NCBI GenBank assembly: GCA_963725255.1 | Contig: CAVRXV010000007.1 | Location: 1 to 64,000 of the forward strand | Reading direction: 5' to 3' | Length of the DNA stretch: 64,000 bases | Source: JAIEPX01 sp963725255 | GTDB lineage: Bacteria > Pseudomonadota > Gammaproteobacteria > JAIEPX01 | Part shown: in pieces, positions 46,806-56,178 of the stretch | Position numbering within the stretch: position 1 is the first letter of the stretch | Layout of the letters: each line of letters begins with the position of its first letter | The notes under the pieces: generated by a model | Databases searched by the model: none | The model's input: the letters and a program-made list of their open reading frames with translations, nothing else | What the model was told of the DNA's origin: nothing | Made by a program: the position numbers and the translations under genes

Positions 46806-47786
46806 ATGAAAAAATGTCGTGTTGCAGTAATCGGAGTGGGTTATTTAGGTCAATTCCACGCAGAAAAATTCGCCCACTCAACTCTTGCTGAATTAGTAGC
46901 AGTTTGTGATACCCATCCTGAACGCGTAAATCCCATCGCTGAAAAATATGGCGTTAGCGCAACTACTGATTACAAAGAACTCTTAAATCAAGTAGATGCT
47001 GTCAGCATCGTCGTTCCTACTGCGCAACATCACTCCATTTGTAAAGATTTTTTAATGGCTCAAAAACATGTGCTTTTAGAAAAACCCATGACTCAAACTA
47101 TCGAACAAGCAAATGATTTAATTCAATGCGCGCAAGAACAACAATGTATTCTACAGATCGGTCATTTAGAACGTTTCAATCCCGTTGTACGCGAAATGAA
47201 CTCCATTGTTGAAAATCCTCGTTACATCGAATGCACTCGTATTTCACCTTTTAAACCACGCGTCACCGATATTAATGTTATTCATGATGTGATGATTCAT
47301 GACATCGAACTCGTGTTACATTGGGTTAAATCACCTATTAAATCCATTATAGCTTCAGGAAAAAAAGTCCTGACTCAACGCATTGATTTTGCCAATGCTC
47401 GAATCGAATTTCAAAATGGTTGTGTTGCAAATCTCACTGCTAGTCGAGTCAGCGCAAAATCTCAACGCGAAATAAAACTCTTTCAAGAAAATCTTTTTCT
47501 CGAAGCCGATTTACAAAATAAAAAATTATTTACTCATCAACCGCAGCTCACAAATTCTCAAGAAATAACCATGCATGAACAATCTTTTGAAGCCGGAGAT
47601 GCATTACGCGAAGAATGCGATGCTTTTCTCACTAGTATTATCAGCAAATCACCCCCAGTCGTTTCCGCTGAAGCAGGTCGAGCTGCCTTAAGTACTGCAC
47701 TTGATATTACGCGTATTATTGCCGATCAACTGGCTCAGGAACAACTAGGCACTCAAGCTGATGCTCTCTGGGTTCAAAATGCATAA
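46806..47786 (+). CDS. Gfo/Idh/MocA family NAD(P)-dependent oxidoreductase, coupled to lpxB
   Basis: The 326-residue protein has an N-terminal Rossmann fold (VAVIGVGYLGQFHAEKFA), the EKP motif (HVLLEKPMTQTIEQA) and a C-terminal domain with GHLERFNP and HDVMIHDIELVL. The ATG at 46806 starts the Rossmann fold; an upstream TTG would add 20 residues. Its stop overlaps the lpxB start by 8 bp, implying coupled translation. In some bacteria a Gfo/Idh enzyme (GnnA) beside lpx genes oxidises UDP-GlcNAc for 3-amino lipid A precursors together with an aminotransferase. No aminotransferase is seen here, so that role is a hypothesis. Confidence 0.85.
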   Translation: MKKCRVAVIGVGYLGQFHAEKFAHSTLAELVAVCDTHPERVNPIAEKYGVSATTDYKELLNQVDAVSIVVPTAQHHSICKDFLMAQKHVLLEKPMTQTIEQANDLIQCAQEQQCILQIGHLERFNPVVREMNSIVENPRYIECTRISPFKPRVTDINVIHDVMIHDIELVLHWVKSPIKSIIASGKKVLTQRIDFANARIEFQNGCVANLTASRVSAKSQREIKLFQENLFLEADLQNKKLFTHQPQLTNSQEITMHEQSFEAGDALREECDAFLTSIISKSPPVVSAEAGRAALSTALDITRIIADQLAQEQLGTQADALWVQNA

Positions 47787-48981
47787 AACCGATTTACTGA
47801 TTATTGCCGGCGAACCTTCAGGGGATATGCATGCGGCGAAATTAGTGCATGAACTGCTCCATTCCCAACCTGATCTACGCATTAGTGCCATGGGCGGTGA
47901 ACAATTAGAAGCTGCTGGTGCAAAAATTATCGTTGATTGCAAAGAATTAGCCGTAGTCGGAGCCATCGAAGTGCTTAAAGTGTGGCGACAAATACGTAAC
48001 GCATTTCATCAAATGAAAAAAATTATTCAGGAACAAAAACCCAAAATTGTCATTCTGGTCGATTATCCCGGCTTTAATCTGCGTATGGCAAAATTTGCAA
48101 AACAACATAATTGCCAGGTTGTTTACTACATAAGCCCTCAAGTGTGGGCATGGAATCAACGTCGAGTCTATAAATTAAAACGATGGGTCGATGTCATGGC
48201 CGTGATATTTCCCTTCGAAGTCAATTTTTTCCAGAAATTTGATATCAGTGCAGAGTTTGTTGGACACCCTTTAGCGGAGAAACCTTTATGCACTTTTTCT
48301 CCAACCGATGCAAAAAAGCAATTGAATTTATCTCTCGATAATCCTGTTATAGCGTTAATTCCCGGCAGTAGACAATCAGAAGTTCACAGTTTATTACCCT
48401 CACTTCTCGATGCAGCCACTCAACTTTACTCAAAAAATTCTTCCCTGCAATTTATTCTGCCTAAAGCCAATAGCATCGATTCAAATTGGCTTAACGAACA
48501 ACTCGCGACTTGTTCCGCACCCATTAAAGTCACTACAGAAAATCGATATACCACGATGCAAGCTTGTGATATTGCTATTGCTGCAAGCGGGACTGTCACA
48601 CTAGAATTAGCTCTGCTCGAAAAACCGATGATTATTATTTACAAAACTAATCCCATCACTTTTTGGCTCGGAAAAAAAGTAATCAAACTAAAATTTTTAG
48701 GTTTACCCAATATTATTGCGGAAAAATCAATAGTGCCTGAATTGTTGCAATCAGAAATGACGGCAGAAAATATCGCTAGACATACCCAAAAGCTTTTATC
48801 AAATTCGGTGCTTTACGAAGCTCAAAAAAATGCATTATCTCAAATTCATCATCACTTAAAAGATGACGAGACGAAAATTTCTTTGAGCAATTTAATATTA
48901 GGAATGGTGTCAGGTGAAAACAGATCCCCCGTTGACTATAAAAAACATAGCCAACGGGAGATACCCCCCCCTAAAAATTAA
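47779..48981 (+). CDS. lpxB: Lipid-A-disaccharide synthase, with altered C-terminus
   Basis: LpxB joins UDP-2,3-diacylglucosamine to lipid X at the inner membrane. The 400 residues include IIAGEPSGDMHAAKLVHEL, YPGFNLRMAK, YYISPQVWAWNQRRVYK, PFEVNFFQKF, GHPLAEKP, LIPGSRQSEV and AASGTVTLELALLEKPMIIIY. ATG at 47779 overlaps the upstream gene. After SLSNLILG the last 26 or so residues (MVSGENRSPVDYKKHSQREI...) do not look like LpxB; they read through a short palindromic repeat (CCCGTTG...CAACGGG). A fragment at 56179 keeps what appears to be the original ending (SLSNLILRR, stop). The enzyme may still work, since the core is complete. Confidence 0.93.
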   Translation: MHKTDLLIIAGEPSGDMHAAKLVHELLHSQPDLRISAMGGEQLEAAGAKIIVDCKELAVVGAIEVLKVWRQIRNAFHQMKKIIQEQKPKIVILVDYPGFNLRMAKFAKQHNCQVVYYISPQVWAWNQRRVYKLKRWVDVMAVIFPFEVNFFQKFDISAEFVGHPLAEKPLCTFSPTDAKKQLNLSLDNPVIALIPGSRQSEVHSLLPSLLDAATQLYSKNSSLQFILPKANSIDSNWLNEQLATCSAPIKVTTENRYTTMQACDIAIAASGTVTLELALLEKPMIIIYKTNPITFWLGKKVIKLKFLGLPNIIAEKSIVPELLQSEMTAENIARHTQKLLSNSVLYEAQKNALSQIHHHLKDDETKISLSNLILGMVSGENRSPVDYKKHSQREIPPPKN

Positions 48982-50513
48982 TTGAATTCGGCCCTATTTG
49001 ACGGCGCCTCATGACTTAACTCAAGTATGTCAAAGTGGTTATTATCTCTAAATAACATTCGGACTCTGTCCTTTTCGTCGTTGCCCTCATATCCCGGGAA
49101 CTGGCGATGAGGAATCATCTTCTTTTCATGGATCTCGTAAATGGACAAATTTCTCTTTTGTATGTAAGCCAAAGCTTGTAATGTCAAGATATGAGGCCAG
49201 CCGTGTGCGATCTGCTTTTGCTTTATATCAAAATCGATAAATTTAAGTATGAGATTTAGATTATCAGCGTGTTTATTGAGGTTATCTTTCGCGTCCTGCT
49301 CTAATTTGGGATCCCCCTTGGCAAGGGCCTGATGATATTTATCAACAGCAGATTTTGTCGCTTTAAACTTCTCTGACAAAGAATTGACGAATTCTTGATT
49401 GGAATTGAGCGTCTCGAAAATAAGCGGCTTGATGATATCCCGAATTTTAACCACATTAGCTTCCAATAACTCAAAGGCTTCATTACGTGTCAATCCTAGC
49501 GCTGTGTAGCCACAATCACCATCTCCTGGCACTTTCTTTCTTATGTACGCAACACCGTTGCACTTTATTATTAGAGTGCCCTCTTTATTTGTCTTCTCTT
49601 TATAATCGAACACCGAACATTTCTTTACTGCTTCTAATATATCATTCCAATGATACTGATCGGCGATCTGCCTTATCTGATCAAGCCCTTTAGTCATTTC
49701 GACTTCTTTATGCTTTATTTCATTTATAACGCGACATAAATCAGCCATGGGATTAACAAAAAGACCCTTTCGATTAAATTTAAAAAACGCGCGTTTATTA
49801 ATGTACAGCTCCAGGATTAAAAATTTCTTTTCTGGCTCAGGGAGATCCAATTTCTCAATCCTTTCGAGCCTCGTTTCAAATTCCTTTAAGTATGTTTGAG
49901 CTCCTGCTAGCTCTGCTTCACCCGTCATATTGTCGACATTTTGTTTGGCCGGAGGACTCTGCACACTTGGCGGCTGTACAACTTTACTTACCTTCTCGGA
50001 CGCAGCCTGTTCTTCCGCAGAGAGATGAGGAAGCAGTTGCTCTATCATTTTAGTACCGGCTTTTTGCACGGCCGCTGCCAAATTGGCCTGTGCTTGCTGT
50101 AATGCTTTAAAATAAAAACCAGTTAGCTTGCACTCACCGACTATGCTATTTTCAGTATTTATGAGCGCAATTGGAATACCACTCAGTATAGCATTTGCTG
50201 CTATCTCTTTTGTCACACACACCTCACCCAATCTTAATCGACGATTTGCTGCAATATATTTCTCAAGTATTTTGATCCAATCTTTAAATTCATCTTGATA
50301 AACTGCATTCGCTTTATCGACTGCAGCATATTCTTCTGGATATTGAGGACGGAGTAGTTGCTCTACCATTGCAGCGCCCACTCGTTGCATGGCCACTGCT
50401 AAATTGACTTGCGCTTTCTGTAATTCTTCTAAGTCCTGTGGGTAAGGATAGGAATAAATGTCATTTTCATTTACCTCCTTATTCCAGCCCAGGATTTTCT
50501 TTCCATGCATCAT
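48978..50513 (-). CDS. OTU-like cysteine protease with repeat modules (C-terminal part of a frameshifted gene)
   Basis: These 511 residues are the downstream part of a longer gene starting at 51811. They hold most of repeat module 2 and module 3 (SYPYPQDLEELQKAQVNLAV, then EEYAAVDKANAVYQDEF to AEEQAA), a helical linker and a C-terminal domain with two hallmark motifs of OTU deubiquitinases. These are VPGDGDCGYTALG (Asp and nucleophilic Cys, about residue 340) and FRDNNHFDILEL (catalytic His, about 494). OTU enzymes remove ubiquitin, a protein bacteria lack, so a role inside a eukaryotic host cell is likely. The apparent start MMHGKK is internal: in-frame sequence upstream reads NNLTKEEAATA. 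The stop overlaps the lpxB stop by 4 bp. Confidence 0.75.
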   Translation of the reverse strand: MMHGKKILGWNKEVNENDIYSYPYPQDLEELQKAQVNLAVAMQRVGAAMVEQLLRPQYPEEYAAVDKANAVYQDEFKDWIKILEKYIAANRRLRLGEVCVTKEIAANAILSGIPIALINTENSIVGECKLTGFYFKALQQAQANLAAAVQKAGTKMIEQLLPHLSAEEQAASEKVSKVVQPPSVQSPPAKQNVDNMTGEAELAGAQTYLKEFETRLERIEKLDLPEPEKKFLILELYINKRAFFKFNRKGLFVNPMADLCRVINEIKHKEVEMTKGLDQIRQIADQYHWNDILEAVKKCSVFDYKEKTNKEGTLIIKCNGVAYIRKKVPGDGDCGYTALGLTRNEAFELLEANVVKIRDIIKPLIFETLNSNQEFVNSLSEKFKATKSAVDKYHQALAKGDPKLEQDAKDNLNKHADNLNLILKFIDFDIKQKQIAHGWPHILTLQALAYIQKRNLSIYEIHEKKMIPHRQFPGYEGNDEKDRVRMLFRDNNHFDILELSHEAPSNRAEFN

Positions 50514-50566
50514 GGCTGTTGCGGCTTCTTCTTTAGTTAGATTATTAATTACATCTTTTTCACCTT

Positions 50567-51811
50567 CTAACTTATATCCAATTGCCTCATCACATCTAGA
50601 GAGAATCTTTGTGCACTTCTGAAAACCTTCTTGATACTCTGCATTTGCTTTTTCGTATGCCGCCTGCTCTTCGGCATAGAGAGAACGGGTTGCTCCTCAA
50701 TTTTAACTCCAACTTGTTGCTTGGCCTCTTCCAAATCGGCTTTTGCTCGCTGTAATTCAGCATAATGGGGAAATGGACACTTGACTATTTCTTCTTTGCC
50801 CCTTTTCTTTGTGCACCAGATTCGTTCTCCACGTATCACTGCAGTTGCCGCCTCGTCTTTAGTTATTTTTTTTCCCTTTTCTAATTTAAATCCAGCTTTT
50901 TCGTCACATTCATCAAGAAAGTCATTAATCTCCTTAAAAGTTTTTTGATACTTTATATTCGCCTTATCGTATGCATCCTGTTCGTACCTAAATTGAGCAC
51001 TCTCTGCTTGCGCCAGTTGAGATAGGATTTGTGGACGCATGAGCTCCATAAATTCTCTAAAATAATACGACCAATCCCGATTAGTTGCTAACCATCCGAT
51101 TTCACGTACGTATTTAGGTGTACAAGTGATAACTCCTGCGATAGCTCCCGCGATAGCAGCGCCAAATCTGGCTGAATCCACTACACCCTCAGCCAAAGGC
51201 AGCCCGTTAATATGATTTCCTGCAGCTTTTATAGCCCCAGCAGCGGCTCCGCCTACTATTGCGTTTAAACCAATGAAAAATAATCGATTGAGCGCATGAG
51301 TCTCTAGATTGGCTGCGTTCGCCAAAGGACCGAGGATCGGCAGTACTGCATAATTAGAGATCTGCCCTAATCCACCGGCAAAAGCACCTACTGCCATGTA
51401 TTTAGCGGTCTGAATGCCACTCGGAAGCCCTCTGCCTTCCAGAACAGAATCGGCCACACCTCCAACTGCGCCTCCTAATGCGCCCCCTAATGCGACCCGC
51501 GCTATGACTTTTATCCCCATACTATTCGGATAACCCATTTGCACCGTTATGCCCCCGACCCCACTAGCCAAGCCACTCGCCAAAGATTTTTTACAGTATT
51601 TTGTGAATTCAAAATCGGATTTTTCGGTATTGTAGGTGTAATAGGCACCACCCACTCCGCTGCCGACTAAGAACCATCCAGCAACTGCGCTCCAACCCAA
51701 CGGGCCACTAGTCACCAGTACTACCCCCCCAAGAATTTGTCCTACCGATAGCGGTATCGAAGCGTAATAGCACACCTCATTGAAACTCACTCCACTCTCT
51801 TCTTTTTGCAT
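50567..51811 (-). CDS. Glycine-rich membrane region plus repeat module 1 (N-terminal part of the OTU-like gene)
   Basis: The first 250 residues are rich in Gly and Ala with hydrophobic stretches (LSVGQILGGVVLVTSGPLGW, VALGGALGGAVGGVADSVL, NAIVGGAAAGAIKAAG), suggesting membrane insertion. Repeat module 1 follows (YEQDAYDKANIKYQKTFKEI...KDEAATAVIRGERIWC...YAELQRAKADLEEAKQQ). After EEQPVL the frame slips at GGG 50697-50699 and the remaining residues (SMPKSRRHTKK...) are out-of-frame. Restoring one base gives SLYAEEQAAYEKANAEYQEGF, joining directly to the OTU-containing half for a total of 945 codons. It is the last of three same-strand genes after luxR, 158 bp behind the DUF1016 chimera. Confidence 0.7.
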   Translation of the reverse strand: MQKEESGVSFNEVCYYASIPLSVGQILGGVVLVTSGPLGWSAVAGWFLVGSGVGGAYYTYNTEKSDFEFTKYCKKSLASGLASGVGGITVQMGYPNSMGIKVIARVALGGALGGAVGGVADSVLEGRGLPSGIQTAKYMAVGAFAGGLGQISNYAVLPILGPLANAANLETHALNRLFFIGLNAIVGGAAAGAIKAAGNHINGLPLAEGVVDSARFGAAIAGAIAGVITCTPKYVREIGWLATNRDWSYYFREFMELMRPQILSQLAQAESAQFRYEQDAYDKANIKYQKTFKEINDFLDECDEKAGFKLEKGKKITKDEAATAVIRGERIWCTKKRGKEEIVKCPFPHYAELQRAKADLEEAKQQVGVKIEEQPVLSMPKSRRHTKKQMQSIKKVFRSAQRFSLDVMRQLDIS

Positions 51812-51969
51812 AATAATAGCCTCACCAATTTATTTTTCAGTCACTATCCTTGATTTGTAATACACCAATTCCCTGGACTGCCCGGCTAACCAAATTGCTC
51901 CCGAGGACATTGGGGGAAAGAGTATAGGGTGAAAAGAAAATTAGAAACTGCGAATTATAGGTATTGACA

Positions 51970-54357
51970 TTAAAGCTTTGAAGTGAACCGAGAGGTATAT
52001 CTATCCTCCCTATCCTGAAATTCAGCAATCCTTTTTATAATGCCTTGAACGGTGGTTGAGGCTAAATTCTGATTATGTTGCCTACTCAGACCCAGTAAAT
52101 TCTTCTCGTTATTCTTAAATATCATAAGCAAACTTGCACCTGGTGTGAAAAATCGATCTCTATAGTATTCTCGGGTAATATGTCGGTATGTTACCCCGTC
52201 TACAGGCTCTTTTTGGTCGTCGACAGGTTTTGGTATATCTGCAAGCGAATCTTTAATGTAGTAACAATTATTTTTCTCGTTTGAAAAAGTTTCACCGGGG
52301 TAAACGGCTTCTCTAATATCGTTTAACAAAGCATCATCTAAGGTGAGATATTTAGGATAGGGTTCCAACTCTTCAGATACTGAGAATCCTTCCAAAGTCG
52401 CTACATCATAGACCGTCAACACATCCAGAGAGGAGTTTCGCTCTTGCAAAACAAAACCGCGCTGGAGCAATATCAGCCCTGTAATGGGGCCATATTCTTT
52501 AGGAATTCCATACTGCACAGCCAAACTAGCATGATACAAAATATACTGTTTGCCTGAACTGGTGATTTTTTTTATATCTGATACGGTATAACCAACAAGC
52601 TTTTTGTTAAGAAAAATACGATCTATCCATACGGGCGCGTCTTCTTCTTTAATGATTTCTTCATCGAAGTATCTCCGCGTTGCTTGAGGGCATTTCTTTT
52701 TGAATAATTCGAACAATTCATCTAATTCATTCTTTGATAACAATTTTACTGGTATAGGCTCAACTGATAATTCGGAATATTGTGTTTTAAATTTTATATG
52801 CGAATCAATCACTACTTCTTTAATATTAGGCTCTCTTTTGATTCCCTTATTCCACTTAAGCTGCAATTCATACACCAGCTTTCCAATAGGGTCTTGTCTC
52901 ATTTCATCACATACTACAATGTTACTGACGTTATTTTCATTTGGCACGAGGCGCCTGATAATATCTTTACAGTATTCGAGCACGATGGGATTGTCGCTAC
53001 TGTAATCACAAATACGAAGAATTCGTTCAAGTGCAGTTGGAGTATCCTCGCGTCTACTTGCACCCAGTAAGGCCACCCTATAGAATAACAATAATTCAAA
53101 AGTCTGCAGAGATTTTAAGCGCTCACTCTCCGTTTTCACAGATCCCTTCAAAGCAAAGTCGATCAGAGATAAACCAAATAAAACTTGGTCTTCTGTTATA
53201 AGTCGTTTTTCCAGCAATGCGCTTAACTGTTGATAATCATTTTCACTTATTGCTCTAGAAAACACGCACTCTTGTCTGTATTCCGGAGTAATAAAGCCTT
53301 TTTTATAGAGTTTCTGCAAAGTATTCTCATCATTTGCAACAATAGCTCGCCACATTTCATCGACATGAACGCGTTCCGGTGACATCTTTCTCTTACGTGG
53401 CACTGCAGCTCTCTCATAACAATCTAGGCCAGGAAAACCCTTTTGGCAATCATCGAGATATTCTTCATAAGCTTTGGACAAACCATTTTCCATATCCTTA
53501 AAATTATGTTGTTGCATATCTTGTGGAGTTATCGTTTTTACTCGGCCTAGAAAATCACCTAGCATGCGTTTAATAGTTACTGGGGAATCGATCACATCGC
53601 AACCATTTTGATTTAAATGAAAATTAACTCTGATAATATTATGGAGTACAGGTAATATGTTAATTCGCGTAGTGCTATCATGAAACGTTCTCACGCCTGG
53701 CAATTGTTCCTGCCCTTCCGGGACTAATAAATTGATAAGTTTTGGCAACACCAGATGGTGTCTCATAGCAATGGATAAACATGCACGCCCATCGGTATAA
53801 GTTTCAAAAAAAATTGATTTCCAAAGGTAGTCCCTCGAAAAAGACCATTGCTCTCGTTTATACATCGATCCATGGGGGATGTTGCGGTCATGTGCTAAAT
53901 TAGCAACATAGGGGGAGCTTTTGCACTGCTTTTCTCGGCCATAGAGCTTTTCAATTTGCACTTCTAACTCACACAGAGACCACTGATGCTTGGCCGCTTC
54001 AGCGGCAAACTGATCTCGCCTATCGCCCTTGCGTATCGTGGTCATTATCCTTGTTAGATTTCCCCAAGGTAATTGCGCGATAGGTTGCGTAAGATCGAGT
54101 TGAGGATATTCGTACGCAAAACGACTCATATAGGTCATGCTTCCGTAGGAAAAGGCATAAATCTCAGGTTGTGCACGTCGCAGATCCAGTGAAAGTGCCC
54201 GTAAAAAATCGTCGTAACCCGGTCCGGGTCGAAATGAACTTTCAATCTTGTTCAGTTGCACACCGAGATCCCAGTAAAATTTCACTAACCTATTTGGGGC
54301 TGTTTGCTGCATTCCCTTCAATATCGTTGCATAATGCAGCTCAGGTATTTTTCTCAT
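51970..54357 (-). CDS. DUF1016 N-terminal domain fused to unrelated C-terminal sequence
   Basis: Residues about 5-145 match the DUF1016/YhcG N-terminal domain: NRLVKFYWDLGVQLNKIE, GYDDFLRALSLDLRRAQPEI, SYGSMTYMSRFAYEYP, QLPWGNLTRIM, AAEAAKHQWSLCELEVQIEK. In YhcG this domain precedes a PDDEXK nuclease, which is absent here. The middle (about 340-450) has ankyrin-like helical pairs (MWRAIVANDENTLQKLYKKGF, FSRAISENDYQQLSALLEKR). The end (about 590-740) might be an acetyltransferase-like fold (YGIPKEYGPITGLILLQRGFV); both readings are tentative. 795 residues, intact, 22 bp after the luxR-type gene. The joining of a nuclease-associated domain to host-directed-looking sequence is unusual. Confidence 0.65.
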   Translation of the reverse strand: MRKIPELHYATILKGMQQTAPNRLVKFYWDLGVQLNKIESSFRPGPGYDDFLRALSLDLRRAQPEIYAFSYGSMTYMSRFAYEYPQLDLTQPIAQLPWGNLTRIMTTIRKGDRRDQFAAEAAKHQWSLCELEVQIEKLYGREKQCKSSPYVANLAHDRNIPHGSMYKREQWSFSRDYLWKSIFFETYTDGRACLSIAMRHHLVLPKLINLLVPEGQEQLPGVRTFHDSTTRINILPVLHNIIRVNFHLNQNGCDVIDSPVTIKRMLGDFLGRVKTITPQDMQQHNFKDMENGLSKAYEEYLDDCQKGFPGLDCYERAAVPRKRKMSPERVHVDEMWRAIVANDENTLQKLYKKGFITPEYRQECVFSRAISENDYQQLSALLEKRLITEDQVLFGLSLIDFALKGSVKTESERLKSLQTFELLLFYRVALLGASRREDTPTALERILRICDYSSDNPIVLEYCKDIIRRLVPNENNVSNIVVCDEMRQDPIGKLVYELQLKWNKGIKREPNIKEVVIDSHIKFKTQYSELSVEPIPVKLLSKNELDELFELFKKKCPQATRRYFDEEIIKEEDAPVWIDRIFLNKKLVGYTVSDIKKITSSGKQYILYHASLAVQYGIPKEYGPITGLILLQRGFVLQERNSSLDVLTVYDVATLEGFSVSEELEPYPKYLTLDDALLNDIREAVYPGETFSNEKNNCYYIKDSLADIPKPVDDQKEPVDGVTYRHITREYYRDRFFTPGASLLMIFKNNEKNLLGLSRQHNQNLASTTVQGIIKRIAEFQDREDRYTSRFTSKL

Positions 54358-54379
54358 CGACTAACCTCATATTTTAATT

Positions 54380-55192
54380 CTAAAGCTTAACGAGCGGATT
54401 CTTTTTAATTTCAGCAAATAACTCGCCTAACTGAAATAACGTATAGCATTGTGATTTCTTTTTGATATTGTCGACATGTTTATCGACTGTTGACTTGGTA
54501 ATACTGCAAATCTGCGCAATCTGTTCAGCGGTTTTTCCAAGGCTTGACCAATGCAAGACCTCGATTTCACGCTCTGTCAGTCTAAACGATCTACCCTGAT
54601 AAAATATTTTATTCTGCGCATCAGAATAGGCCTCAACAAATCCCGCAGCCATATCCGTAATATTTTTAGTGTTAACATCAAAACATCCTTTATCGTAATC
54701 GAGATTGAACGTGATATCGAACGCTTGTTGCAAGGATGAGCAGCTTGCTATTTTTTCGTCTAGAAAATGTGTAAAAAGTATTAGCCAATCTAAGTGTGCC
54801 AAAAAAGAATTAATACTCGACAATTTTGAATGGTTGGCAAAATGATAATAATCTTTATAGCCTCGGCCCTCTTTGACCAGCGTGAATCCATTGTATAATC
54901 TAAATGCCTGCCTGACTTGATATAACTCCAAACTTTGACCGCAATGTTCTGCCGCATCCCAGATAATGAGCTTACCGATACTTTCATGCCCCATGTGCAT
55001 AGAATAGTTATAATATTCATTCGCTAAATACGTTTGGACAAAATCTGCATTTGAACCAAGACAGGCAAACTTGCCATCTTGAGTAACGCGCCCCTTCGAA
55101 AAATAATCAATATGCAATGCTCGCAGGGGTTCACCTATAGCTTTAATCTCATCGGCATACAATAAACTCGGGTGATTTTTGAGGTTTCTCAT
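54380..55192 (-). CDS. LuxR-type transcriptional regulator
   Basis: The 270 residues have a C-terminal GerE/LuxR helix-turn-helix (LTEREIEVLHWSSLGKTAEQIAQICSITKSTVDKHVDNIKKK, about 205-248). The N-terminal domain is not recognised and has no receiver motif, so it is not an ordinary response regulator. Similar orphan LuxR proteins are numerous in Legionella relatives. It is the first gene of the minus-strand cluster (22 bp before the DUF1016 chimera) and may control it. Confidence 0.82.
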   Translation of the reverse strand: MRNLKNHPSLLYADEIKAIGEPLRALHIDYFSKGRVTQDGKFACLGSNADFVQTYLANEYYNYSMHMGHESIGKLIIWDAAEHCGQSLELYQVRQAFRLYNGFTLVKEGRGYKDYYHFANHSKLSSINSFLAHLDWLILFTHFLDEKIASCSSLQQAFDITFNLDYDKGCFDVNTKNITDMAAGFVEAYSDAQNKIFYQGRSFRLTEREIEVLHWSSLGKTAEQIAQICSITKSTVDKHVDNIKKKSQCYTLFQLGELFAEIKKNPLVKL

Positions 55193-55300
55193 AAACTTCT
55201 ACCTTTTCTAATATGAAGCGAATTCTATCAGATGATCACATTAAATTATAGAGGTAAAGGGGCTGTGGATCGATAGCAGCGATTGGGATTGGCAGGGAAA

Positions 55301-55501
55301 GGGGTCAGATCTTTGCTTGGCTCATTTACCACTGTCGTAGTCATTCAGCCGTACAGTAAAAGCAACAAATTGACTATGCATCAAGCAAAGATCCGACCCC
55401 TCCCCCTCTGTAAGCATGTTGTTAAAAATAGACCCAGAGGAAAGAAGAAAGGGGTCTAAATTTAATGTGTTCTCACAGACCCCATCCAACTTAGACCCCT
55501 A
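55301..55501. repeat. GGGGTCAGATCT-family palindromes (two)
   Basis: 55301-55400 has arms GGGGTCAGATCTTTGCTTG and CAAGCAAAGATCCGACCCC (one mismatch) around 62 bases. 55450-55501 is a weaker relative (AAAGGGGTCTAAATTTAATG ... CTTAGACCCCT). Together they fill much of the 342-bp gap between the LuxR gene and the 55535 gene; nothing else is seen there. Confidence 0.75.
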
Positions 55502-55534
55502 CTGTTTAGCCATTCCTGCTATTGTGCTGACTGT

Positions 55535-56095
55535 TTACTTGTATTTAACCGTGCCCACATCGTGAGCTGATTCCCCATTTACCGGAGATCTAAATTCCTG
55601 TTCCGGTTGGCGTGTTGCTGTGCTTATTACAGTTGAAGCACTAGTAGCATTTCTTGATTTAATTTCAGCACTGTTTTCACTCTCTAAAACTTCTTCCTCG
55701 CCCAATTGAGCTTGATTTACTAGCGATAGCGCGTGACTGCTCGGGCTTACATCGCTCCGATTCAAGTCAGAAGACTGTGAGTTGGGAGCCTGGTCATTAA
55801 GATCAAGAATAGGAGCAGCTGGGCTATAAAAAGCGCTTTTCACTAACTCGTAGATCGCTCTTGCCAAAACAGGTAGGGGGGGCACAATCCTCACGAAATG
55901 TCCGACCATCTGAGGGGCGGAGAGGACCCAGAGGCCGGCAGTTAAAACAGACGATGCCGTTGTCACTGCCGTAGTATCGCTACAACCAAAAGCCTTTGCC
56001 GAACGAAATGTAATGCGAGCTAAAGTTGGCATAGCGCTAATTTGTTCGGGTGTTAATAAGAATGAATCGTTAGCGTTAGGACGTTCTTGTGACAT
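55535..56095 (-). CDS. Hypothetical protein, Ser/Asn/Glu-rich C-terminal half
   Basis: This 186-residue protein is of unknown family. ATG at 56095 (MSQERPNANDSF) is preferred for its TGAGG-like site; a start at 56131 would add 12 residues. The N-terminal half has a moderately hydrophobic stretch (TTASSVLTAGLWVLSAPQMV, about residues 45-65). The C-terminal half is low-complexity and polar (QAPNSQSSDLNRSDVSPSS, then TVISTATRQPEQEF), probably disordered. A secreted or host-directed protein is possible but unsupported. Confidence 0.5.
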   Translation of the reverse strand: MSQERPNANDSFLLTPEQISAMPTLARITFRSAKAFGCSDTTAVTTASSVLTAGLWVLSAPQMVGHFVRIVPPLPVLARAIYELVKSAFYSPAAPILDLNDQAPNSQSSDLNRSDVSPSSHALSLVNQAQLGEEEVLESENSAEIKSRNATSASTVISTATRQPEQEFRSPVNGESAHDVGTVKYK

Positions 56096-56178
56096 AATTA
56101 AGTACCTCAAGTTAATGTAATATTTTGACATTCTAGCACAGAAATATTAAGAAAATATTAGCCGGATATTGCACATTA

